DNA from: Lewinellaceae bacterium
GTDB lineage: Bacteria > Bacteroidota > Bacteroidia > Chitinophagales > Saprospiraceae
Direction: 5' to 3'
NCBI GenBank assembly: GCA_020636075.1
Contig: JACJYO010000001.1
Location: 248,001 to 312,000, forward strand
DNA length: 64,000 bases
Part shown: piece after piece, positions 56,896-64,000 of the stretch
Layout: every line of letters begins with the position of its first letter
Numbering within the stretch: position 1 is the first letter of the stretch
Notes under the pieces: model-generated
The model's database searches: none
What the model was told of the DNA's origin: nothing
The model's input: the letters and a program-made list of their open reading frames with translations, nothing else
Position numbers and translations under genes: made by a program

Positions 56896-58449
56896 TTACC
56901 GTTTTCCCGCCGTTGGGCCCGGCCAGTTATCCGTCCGGAATGGTGTGGCAGGCAAGCAGGTTTCATTGCTCAGATTAGGCCCTTCGGGGTTGTTGTTGAA
57001 AGCATAGCGCACGGCTCGCGGGTCAGGCACTTCAGATGACCAAACGACGACTTTGTCCTCACCCACAATCTTTGCTTCAGCCCAATGCCATACCCGGTCT
57101 TCGCCGGCGATGGCAAATGTTTGCAAGACCGTCCCGGAGCACATCTTCAGGCCGGTTCCCACCTCATCAAACAGCAACGTTGCCTGACCGTCGGCAAAAC
57201 TGGCTTCCCGAAAAACCGGTCCGGATTTCGTAATCCGGTGGCCGTACACATCGGCAAGCGCCCACCGAAACAGGCGTGTGCCCACATCAATTTTGTTCTT
57301 GGGGTGAATATCGTCGGCTTCGCCAATGTCGATGGTCACGATCAGTCCCGTGTTGGGCGTTTCCATGTATGTTTTCCGTTGTGCATCGCGAATGTGGCTC
57401 CAGGCTTCATCAGCTGGTTCAGCTGATGATTTTCGAAAATTGGGAAGTTGCACAATGGCAAACGGGAAATCGCCCTGATGCCAACGCTCCCGCCAGGCGC
57501 GGATCATGGTCGGCAGCAACAATTCGTATTGCTCAGCACGCTCCTCATTTGATTCACCCTGGTACCAGCAAGCCCCCCGGATAGCAAACGGGATTAACGG
57601 TTCGATCATGTTCGTGTAGATAGACGAGGCGATCCGGTAATCGCGAAGCGCATCCGGCACCCTGGGTCGGTATGGCGGTTTCGTGCCTTCGGCTTCGGCC
57701 TTTTTTACCGCCGCTTCCCAATCCTGGATTTTTTTATCGTAATCGGCTTGTACCACCGGCCGCTCTTTGGCCCACATTTTTTCGCGTTCGATACAAGGGC
57801 GCAAGTCGTCGGAAGCCGCCAGGTATTCCAGGGGCGTCCAGGCCTCCGCTTGGGAGCCGCCGTAGGAGGAATTGATCAGACCGATTGGGACACCCAACTC
57901 CCGGTAAAGCGACAGGCCGAAAAAATAGCCTACCCCGGAAAAATCAGGCACCGACTCCGGGGAGCACAGTTCCCAAGTGGCCAATTTGCCCGTTTTGCGT
58001 TTGAACGCTACATCCCGGCTCACATTGAACAGGCGGATTTCGGGATAATCAGCAGCCTGAATGGACTCGGCGCCTCCGTTCGATTGTTCGAGTGTCCATT
58101 GCATGTTCGACTGGCCGGAAACCAGCCAGACTTCGCCCACCAGAATGTTGTGCAATTCGATTTGATTGGAACCTGTGATGGTCATATCAAGCGCGGTTGC
58201 ATTGGCCAAAAGGGGGCCAAGCCAGACAATCCATTTCCCCTGGCCATCGGCTACGGCAGATTTTATCTCCGATCCGAATTTAACCCGGACCGCTTCACCC
58301 GGGTCGGCTTTCCCCCAGATGGGCACGGGTTGGTCGCGTTGCAGGACCATGTTGTCGCCGATTACTTCGGGAAGTGTGATGGTAGCCAGGCCGCTGTTGG
58401 AAAATGCCCCGGCCAGCAGTAAGAGTGGGAAGAAACGTTTTAGTCGCAT
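56896..58449 (-). CDS. Sialate O-acetylesterase-type (SASA) carbohydrate esterase
   Basis: The 517-residue protein has a signal peptide (1-22). The SGNH-like core has the nucleophile Ser114 in VSGQSNMQW and a later Asp-x-x-His (DIHPKNK, near residue 383). The segment RGACWYQGESNEERAEQY is typical of the SASA family. In a pectin cluster it probably removes acetyl groups from rhamnogalacturonan rather than sialic acid; this is inferred from neighbours. It lies 4 bp after RhaM. Confidence 0.9.
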   Translation of the reverse strand: MRLKRFFPLLLLAGAFSNSGLATITLPEVIGDNMVLQRDQPVPIWGKADPGEAVRVKFGSEIKSAVADGQGKWIVWLGPLLANATALDMTITGSNQIELHNILVGEVWLVSGQSNMQWTLEQSNGGAESIQAADYPEIRLFNVSRDVAFKRKTGKLATWELCSPESVPDFSGVGYFFGLSLYRELGVPIGLINSSYGGSQAEAWTPLEYLAASDDLRPCIEREKMWAKERPVVQADYDKKIQDWEAAVKKAEAEGTKPPYRPRVPDALRDYRIASSIYTNMIEPLIPFAIRGACWYQGESNEERAEQYELLLPTMIRAWRERWHQGDFPFAIVQLPNFRKSSAEPADEAWSHIRDAQRKTYMETPNTGLIVTIDIGEADDIHPKNKIDVGTRLFRWALADVYGHRITKSGPVFREASFADGQATLLFDEVGTGLKMCSGTVLQTFAIAGEDRVWHWAEAKIVGEDKVVVWSSEVPDPRAVRYAFNNNPEGPNLSNETCLPATPFRTDNWPGPTAGKR

Positions 58450-58453
58450 AATT

Positions 58454-58768
58454 TTAATCCAAATGAAAAACTTCGTTCAAGGGTATAGCCACCGGCGAAT
58501 GGTCGGCATTGGTTTCCATGATATCGGCCATGTAGGCCCACCATTTTTTTACAACCGGGTGGTTTGGTAGAAAGTCCGGATCAAAATGATCCGCTTGTTT
58601 TTGAACTGCAAACAAGGTCAACGTTTCCGCGTCGAGAAAAATGGAATAATCCTGCACACCGGCCTGGCGTATTACCTGCTGGAGTTCCGGCCAGATCGCG
58701 TCGTGCCGTTTTTTATACTCAGCCTCAAAACCTGGCTTGAGTTTCATTTTAAAGGCGTGGCGTTTCAT
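58454..58768 (-). CDS. rhaM: L-rhamnose mutarotase
   Basis: The 104-residue protein interconverts alpha and beta anomers of L-rhamnose. The motifs KPGFEAEYKKRHDAIWPEL (with His22), YSIFLDAETLTLFA and NPHPVVKKWW-like HPVVKKWWAYMADIM match RhaM. It indicates that rhamnose is a released product of this locus. It lies 9 bp after the GH31 gene and 4 bp before the esterase, so it is clearly part of the operon. Confidence 0.95.
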   Translation of the reverse strand: MKRHAFKMKLKPGFEAEYKKRHDAIWPELQQVIRQAGVQDYSIFLDAETLTLFAVQKQADHFDPDFLPNHPVVKKWWAYMADIMETNADHSPVAIPLNEVFHLD

Positions 58769-58777
58769 TTTCTTGGT

Positions 58778-61249
58778 TTAAAATACAATTTGAACTGCAA
58801 TACCGGTCTTGCTGCTCCCCCCGGGATTAACGTAAAGGACGTTTCGGGTTTCATCATAGAACCAACCGGGTTTAGCGGAGATCGATGCTGCGCTTGTACC
58901 CGAACTGATCGCCATCCCATTAGATTTAATTGATGCAGGTGCGCGCGCTGTATGGATTACGAGCTGGTACCTGCGCTCTGCCACGGTGTATTTCCCCTCG
59001 GGTTTACTGATGGCAAGATTTAGGGTATTACCCGATTGTGCACATGCAATGGCAGTTTGGGCATATGTACCTTTTTGATAGTCCAGGCTCTTGCCATCGT
59101 CATCATAGATCGTAAACGTAGATCCGCCGTCTGGAAAAATTTCCAGGGTAATTAAATCTGCGGGGTGCTCCCCAATATACTGAACAACTTCCTGCTTGGG
59201 GATAATTGCCCCGCCCTTTACCAAAATTGGGATTTCGTCCAGGGGGGATAACACCTGGACATACTGGTTGCCTGCATACTTTTGGCCGGTATAATAATCG
59301 AACCAGGTTCCTTCAGGCAGGTACACTTCGCGGGTTTGAGCACCTTTTACCGTCACCGGGCAGACCATCATCTGGCTACCCAGCAGGTATTGATCGTCGA
59401 TGGCGTATACGTTTTCATCATACTGATACTCCAATACCAGGGCACGCATCAGCGGCATGCCGGTTTGGTACATTTCAAAGGCATGGCTGTACAGGTACGG
59501 GATCAGGCGGTAGCGAAACTCCGCATATTTTTTAAACAGCACCAGAGCGGTATCGCCATAATTCCAGGGTTCCTTGTAACCCGGATGATCCATACCGAAG
59601 AGATGCGAAACCGGGCTTAGCAGCCCAAACTGACACCAGCGGATGTACAACTCCGGATCGGCATCGTGCTCAAAACCACCCATGCAATGCGTCCAGTTGC
59701 CCACACCGGACAATCCGATATTCAGGCCAGCTTTGATCACCGGGGCAAAATATTGCCACTCGCTTGGCCAGTCGCCCGCAAAAATGAACGGATAACGCTG
59801 AATGCCGGCATAGCCTTCCCGGGTGTGGTTCATGCCACGGATGCCGTTGAATTTCATGAACTTCTCATACGGGGCTTTGGCATAGGCTATCGGGAAAATA
59901 TTGTGCAGCCGTTGCGCTTCCAGGCCGGTTGGCCCTGTTTTGTTGCTTTCGTTGGCTTCGTGGCCGAAGGCGCTGCCTTCATCTGTTTTTACAAAACGAA
60001 CACCAATGCCGGCGGCCTGCATCACGCCCTTGTCCCACCACCAGTCGACGGCTTTTTGATCGAAAAAATTGACAAACTCGCCCGGGTTGTTCGCCTCAGG
60101 ATAGGTGTACCCGAGCGCCTGGGCCTGATCGAGCAGGCGGAGCCGGTTGCCATTGTCGAAGCGGGGCCGGATATGCACGCCGGCCAGATTGATGTGCATG
60201 GCATACAGACTGTCGAACATGGCCTTCGGGTTTTTGAAGGTTTCGCGCCACTCAAAGGTGGTAGCGCCTTTGCCGCCTTTTTCGCCAAAAATTCGCCAGG
60301 TGGAGTCCAGGTGCAAAATATCAATGGGAATACCGAGTTTCCGGAATTTCCGGAGCAAATTGACCACATAGTCTGTAGAAGTAAGTTCTTCATGGCCCCA
60401 GGTACCGCCACTATACGTCCCGACATGCAAGCCGAGGGCAAAAAGCGGCATTAGCGGGGCTTTCCCGGTTATGTCCGTGTAGTGGTTCAAAATATCGGGA
60501 AAGGTCGGGCCATACATAAAATAGTAGTCCAACTCGCCATTTTCAGCCTGAAAACTATAACCATCCGGGTCTGTCTGCCCCATGTCCCATTCCGTAGCAA
60601 AGGCATTGTGGAAAAATATGCCATAGCCGCGTGTACTCATAAAAAAAGGCACCGGGCAGTAATTGGCTTTCAACACATTATACGCTCCGATGAGGTGTGG
60701 CCTGCCGGTACCACGGCCCACATTCAAGTGCACTTTTTTGCTGCGTTGATCAATGAAATCCATACGCTCGCCAAAGCCGAAAAAATGTTCGTCTGCCCCG
60801 AGTTGTTTCCGGCAGGATACGGCCGTTCCATTTTTCAAACCACCACCTGTACCCGGCTGAGATTCTGAAGCCAGTAATTCACCATCGCTGGAATAAATAT
60901 CAATGGCAAACGGGTTTTTGTGCACCAGCACCGTAAGCCGACTGGTTTTCAGTTCAAAACGGTCCAGATTTTCCTGTTTGCTCAGCGCTACCTCCGGCCA
61001 TTGGTATTTGACAACCATCCAGGGTTCGTTTTCTTCAAAACTCCTGGTCCAACTGGTCCGCACGCGGAGGACAGATTCTGTGCAAAATTCAAGTCGGACA
61101 TCGGCATTTTCGCAAGAAAAATAAACGGTATTGCCTTCTTGCCGAAAACCAGCGCGGTAATTACCGGGAGTAGTTTGGGCATGCAGCGCCAACGTTTGAG
61201 CAGTAATAAAAAGGAGAAGAACCAGGGAAAACTTTTGTAATCGCATCAT
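58778..61249 (-). CDS. Secreted GH31 enzyme of the pectin locus
   Basis: From the ATG near 61249 (an upstream frame reaches 61276) the protein has about 823 residues with a signal peptide ending ALHAQ. The nucleophile is Asp423 (RFVKTDEGSAFG); the acid/base is expected in the FIFAGDWPSEWQYF segment. The GH31 family cleaves alpha-glucosides, alpha-xylosides and alpha-galactosides. This one differs from the plus-strand GH31 in lacking the WNDMNEP form (VKTDEGSAF instead), suggesting a different specificity. It is the first gene after SusD in the operon, with element B between. Confidence 0.9.
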   Translation of the reverse strand: MMRLQKFSLVLLLFITAQTLALHAQTTPGNYRAGFRQEGNTVYFSCENADVRLEFCTESVLRVRTSWTRSFEENEPWMVVKYQWPEVALSKQENLDRFELKTSRLTVLVHKNPFAIDIYSSDGELLASESQPGTGGGLKNGTAVSCRKQLGADEHFFGFGERMDFIDQRSKKVHLNVGRGTGRPHLIGAYNVLKANYCPVPFFMSTRGYGIFFHNAFATEWDMGQTDPDGYSFQAENGELDYYFMYGPTFPDILNHYTDITGKAPLMPLFALGLHVGTYSGGTWGHEELTSTDYVVNLLRKFRKLGIPIDILHLDSTWRIFGEKGGKGATTFEWRETFKNPKAMFDSLYAMHINLAGVHIRPRFDNGNRLRLLDQAQALGYTYPEANNPGEFVNFFDQKAVDWWWDKGVMQAAGIGVRFVKTDEGSAFGHEANESNKTGPTGLEAQRLHNIFPIAYAKAPYEKFMKFNGIRGMNHTREGYAGIQRYPFIFAGDWPSEWQYFAPVIKAGLNIGLSGVGNWTHCMGGFEHDADPELYIRWCQFGLLSPVSHLFGMDHPGYKEPWNYGDTALVLFKKYAEFRYRLIPYLYSHAFEMYQTGMPLMRALVLEYQYDENVYAIDDQYLLGSQMMVCPVTVKGAQTREVYLPEGTWFDYYTGQKYAGNQYVQVLSPLDEIPILVKGGAIIPKQEVVQYIGEHPADLITLEIFPDGGSTFTIYDDDGKSLDYQKGTYAQTAIACAQSGNTLNLAISKPEGKYTVAERRYQLVIHTARAPASIKSNGMAISSGTSAASISAKPGWFYDETRNVLYVNPGGSSKTGIAVQIVF

Positions 61250-61325
61250 TGGACGTTCTGAAAAATTAAAAGCCATGATGCTCAGTGATTAAGTATCATG
61301 GCTTTAAAAATGGGGGGCCATCTCA

Positions 61326-61442
61326 TAAGTCTAAATTTACGATTTACGAATGACGGTTTACGATTTTCAAGAATTGTAAAACAGGATGATTGCTGCTTTA
61401 AAATGTTATAAATCGTAATTCGAAAATCCAAAATCGCAAACC
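61326..61442. repeat. Inverted-repeat intergenic element, copy B
   Basis: The segment contains ATTTACGATTTACGAATGAC on the left and CGTAATTCGAAAATCCAAAAT on the right. It shares TTACGATTT units and the GATTTTGGATTT arm with the element at 52554-52714, and both have AAAACAGG in the centre. It lies in the gap between SusD and GH31. Confidence 0.65.
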
Positions 61443-61522
61443 CGACTAATGAGACAGCCTTCCCACGTTTAACTTAACAAGTATGAAGTATAATTCCGTT
61501 TAATTCCGGGCATTTGAATCAA

Positions 61523-63043
61523 TCAATACCCCGGGTTCTGATCGTAAAGTCCTTGTTTAACATCCAGCTGATTCTGCGGGATCGGGTAAAGAATTGAGTT
61601 TACGCTGACGGGCTGAACCTTTCCGGAAGCATCTTCTGCTGCCCGCCAGTTATTCATGACATCAACCACCTTGCCTGTGCGCACCAAATCATCCCAGCGA
61701 AGGCACTCGGCGGCAAATTCTTTCCTTCTTTCTGCCAACAGCATATCGAGTGTCACGTTGGATACCGGTCCCAAGCCAGCCCGGTCCCGGACATCGCTTA
61801 CAATTTTGTCCACATCGCCTTGCGTACCTGAAGCACCTTGCAAGATGCACTCGGCTTTTAACATCAGGACATCGGTATAGCGCAGCACGGGGAAATTGAT
61901 CGGCCACATGAAGCGGTCGCCGCCGGCTTTGGACTTGTCGATGAATTTGATAAAGAACCGGTTATCAACCTGGTTGCCACCAGCATCCAAATACCCTTCA
62001 AGTACTGTAGGGGCTACACGCTTGTCGCCCATTTCATACGTGCTCATCAGGTCGTCGGAAACACGCTTGACGCGGTCGCCAGGATTTCCACCGGCAAAAG
62101 GCAAATTGGCCGCCCCCCAGGGCTGGTCATAATAATCCGTGGGAAACAAACCGCCGGCCCCTGTTCCATACTGGACATCAAAAATGATCTCCGCATTATT
62201 TTCATTGTCGTAATCGAAAATATCGGCATAATTGGTCAGCATGCTGAATTCATTGCTGCCGATAATTTCATTCAACAGGCCAATAGCTTTGCCATACTCA
62301 TTTGAGCCCAAACAGGGTCCGTCCGGATGCAATTTGGGTCCGGAGCGGGTCATGTACACCCGTGCCAGGATACCTTTGGCAGCCCAGGATGTTGCACGGC
62401 CCAAGTCGGCGCCGCCATAAGAACGTGGTAAGGCGCTCGCAGCAAATTCCAGGTCGGCAATAATCACATCATAAACTTCAGATACCGGGCTTCTGCCAAT
62501 GGTAAGCGCTTCGGTAGGTGAAACAAAAGTGGTGACTACCGGTACTTTACCAAACCATTTGACCAGATCAAAATAAAAGTAAGCACGCAGGAAACGAGCT
62601 TCCCCTTCAATACGACGGCGCATGTTATCATCGGGCACGGCGCCCGGGTTTTCTTTCAATTTATCCAGTACGGTATTGGCCCGCATGATACCTTCATACG
62701 TTCCATTCCAGGCATTGTTGATGGTAGGAATCCCTGCAATTGTTGTCAGGAAATTACCAATTTCAGCATACTCGGCCGGGCCGTTACCCTGGATATAGAT
62801 ATTGTCCGATCTGACCTCACCCATATCAATGTAATAGTCTGGCTGTCCTTGTCCGGCAGTACCTACCGCAGTGGGATTAATACCGCCCAAGGCAGAATAA
62901 ACACCATTAATCGCCTGAATAAAATCATCGGTAGTTTTATAGAAACCATTACTACCGGGGTCTGAAATGGGTGCCAGGTCGAGCTCATCCTCGCAGGCGC
63001 CCAGCGTAAATATTGATAATAGTAAAAGGAATATCTTTTTCAT
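61523..63043 (-). CDS. susD: SusD/RagB-type outer-membrane glycan-binding lipoprotein
   Basis: The 506-residue lipoprotein (signal LLLLSIFTLGAC, Cys17) forms the lid of the SusC transporter and binds glycan at the surface. The N-terminal DLAPISDPGSNGFYKTTDDFIQAINGVYSAL and C-terminal RRKEFAAECLRWDDLVRTGKV and YPIPQNQLDVKQGLYDQNPGY match the family. The pair is the first gene set of the pectin locus. SusC precedes it 114 bp upstream. Confidence 0.95.
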   Translation of the reverse strand: MKKIFLLLLSIFTLGACEDELDLAPISDPGSNGFYKTTDDFIQAINGVYSALGGINPTAVGTAGQGQPDYYIDMGEVRSDNIYIQGNGPAEYAEIGNFLTTIAGIPTINNAWNGTYEGIMRANTVLDKLKENPGAVPDDNMRRRIEGEARFLRAYFYFDLVKWFGKVPVVTTFVSPTEALTIGRSPVSEVYDVIIADLEFAASALPRSYGGADLGRATSWAAKGILARVYMTRSGPKLHPDGPCLGSNEYGKAIGLLNEIIGSNEFSMLTNYADIFDYDNENNAEIIFDVQYGTGAGGLFPTDYYDQPWGAANLPFAGGNPGDRVKRVSDDLMSTYEMGDKRVAPTVLEGYLDAGGNQVDNRFFIKFIDKSKAGGDRFMWPINFPVLRYTDVLMLKAECILQGASGTQGDVDKIVSDVRDRAGLGPVSNVTLDMLLAERRKEFAAECLRWDDLVRTGKVVDVMNNWRAAEDASGKVQPVSVNSILYPIPQNQLDVKQGLYDQNPGY

Positions 63044-63157
63044 CAGAATAAAAGTTTAAGTTGAAAGGATTCCCGTTCCAAGGTGGTCAGGGTATCAAAA
63101 ATCTGTTCAGCCATCCTCCCGCACATGGTTCGTTCAGGAGAATCATTCCGATATCGA

Positions 63158-64000
63158 TTAAAAAGTGAAATTAAGCCCGAAGATCACAGATTTTGACAAG
63201 GGGAATGCACCGTAGTCATCACCCTGTTCATTCACTGCTTCCGGGTTAAACCCGCCATCATATTTGTCGTTACCGAAATAGTTTTCGGCAGTCACAAAAA
63301 TTCTGGCGCCACTGATACTTTTAGTTCTGATCAGGCTGCCCAAATTATAACCAAGGGTAATATTCCGCAGCCTCCAATAATCATTGGGATACAGCCAGTC
63401 GGTGTTTTTGATCCGGCCAAAGGTGGAATATGCTTTTCCACGCCGACCGTCTCCCGGATCGGAAGGCGACCTCCAGCGATCGCGGTAAAAACCAAGGGCA
63501 TTATCATTGTAGCCTTGTCCTGTGCGGTCCATGGCACGTCCGAAAGTCGAGTAGATCACCCCGCCCCACTGGCCTTGCAGCAGGAAGCTGAGATCCAGTC
63601 CTTTCCAACTGAATGTATTGGTAATACCCCAAACATAGTCGGGATTGGGATGGCCTGAAAGCACCCGGTCATCGGGCGTGATTTTACCATCACCATTTGC
63701 ATCCAAATATTTCGGATCGCCTTCTTTTTGGTTGCCATAAAGTGCAGCGCCGCCGTCGATATCTGCCTGGCTCAGGATACCGATCATTTGCACCACGTAG
63801 ATGCTGTACATGGGCTCACCAACCATCAGGATATTGTGGTTGATGTCGTAGGCCCCTCCAAGGATTGGTGCATTTTCGGGCCCTAACTGCTTGACTTCAT
63901 TAGAGTTGTGACTAAAATTCACGCTGGTAGTCCAGGAGAATTCGCCCGTCAGGTTACGGGTCGCCAGTTCAACTTCCCAACCCTTGTTCAACACTTCCCC
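63158..64000 (-). CDS. susC: SusC/RagA TonB-dependent transporter, C-terminal part only
   Basis: The minus strand is open from the window edge to the stop at 63158 (about 280 residues). The text NKGWEVELATRNLTGEFSWTTSVNFSHN and the end GARIFVTAENYFGNDKYDGGFNPEAVNE...VIFGLNFTF are typical of the final barrel strands and C-terminal aromatic end of SusC proteins. It imports the oligosaccharides bound by SusD using TonB energy. An apparent start at 63994 is a GTG inside the gene. The rest is outside the window. Confidence 0.93.
   Translation of the reverse strand, partial: GEVLNKGWEVELATRNLTGEFSWTTSVNFSHNSNEVKQLGPENAPILGGAYDINHNILMVGEPMYSIYVVQMIGILSQADIDGGAALYGNQKEGDPKYLDANGDGKITPDDRVLSGHPNPDYVWGITNTFSWKGLDLSFLLQGQWGGVIYSTFGRAMDRTGQGYNDNALGFYRDRWRSPSDPGDGRRGKAYSTFGRIKNTDWLYPNDYWRLRNITLGYNLGSLIRTKSISGARIFVTAENYFGNDKYDGGFNPEAVNEQGDDYGAFPLSKSVIFGLNFTF

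Noticed and set aside
63994..63996. Apparent start codon of the last minus-strand frame
   Set aside because: It is a GTG inside a SusC gene that continues past the window edge.

Overview
The window looks like a chromosome segment of a Bacteroidota member, most likely of the Saprospiria/Lewinella type. This is inferred from type IX secretion (T9SS) C-terminal sorting domains, a SusC/SusD pair, a LytS-type kinase, ECF sigma/anti-sigma pairs, genes without Shine-Dalgarno sequences, and moderately high GC. No rRNA or tRNA gene was seen.

Layout. (1) 1-1905, minus: the N-terminal 635 codons of a secreted SprB-repeat protein that runs off the left edge. (2) 2077-11600, plus: a WYL regulator, then a complete type I-B CRISPR-Cas locus (cas6-cas8-cas7-cas5-cas3, cas4-cas1-cas2). 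It is interrupted between cas3 and cas4 by a minus-strand antitoxin-like gene and the tail of a deleted PIN toxin. (3) 11601-19240: leader and a very large array of 114 full repeats plus one degenerate terminal repeat. (4) 19315-23472, minus: a 23-repeat T9SS adhesin converging on the array. (5) 23803-28093: a coiled-coil membrane protein, a nested palindromic element, a Crp/Fnr regulator and a two-component system. (6) 28303-37551, plus: an LVIVD lipoprotein, an outer-membrane protein, two ECF sigma factors each followed by a single-pass membrane protein, a GH31 enzyme and an orphan LytS-type kinase. (7) 37625-46568: carbonic anhydrase, a sortilin/BNR protein, a SleB-like protein, a T9SS cargo protein and a small lipoprotein. 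(8) 44677-64000, mostly minus: a polysaccharide-utilisation locus with SusC (partial), SusD, GH31, RhaM, SASA esterase, PL22, GH106, two six-hairpin glycosidase-like proteins and GH105. GH106, GH105, PL22 and RhaM together point to rhamnogalacturonan/pectin as substrate.

The most interesting point is the CRISPR locus. The effector block cas8-cas7-cas5-cas3 is visibly AT-rich, while cas6 and cas4-cas1-cas2 on either side are GC-rich. The right edge of the AT-rich block coincides with the truncated toxin gene. This suggests that an effector cassette was swapped into an older locus. The array also holds two almost identical spacers, 31 spacer positions apart, differing at two adjacent bases, and the older copy follows the only internal variant repeat noticed. 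Most other regions are ordinary for this phylum.
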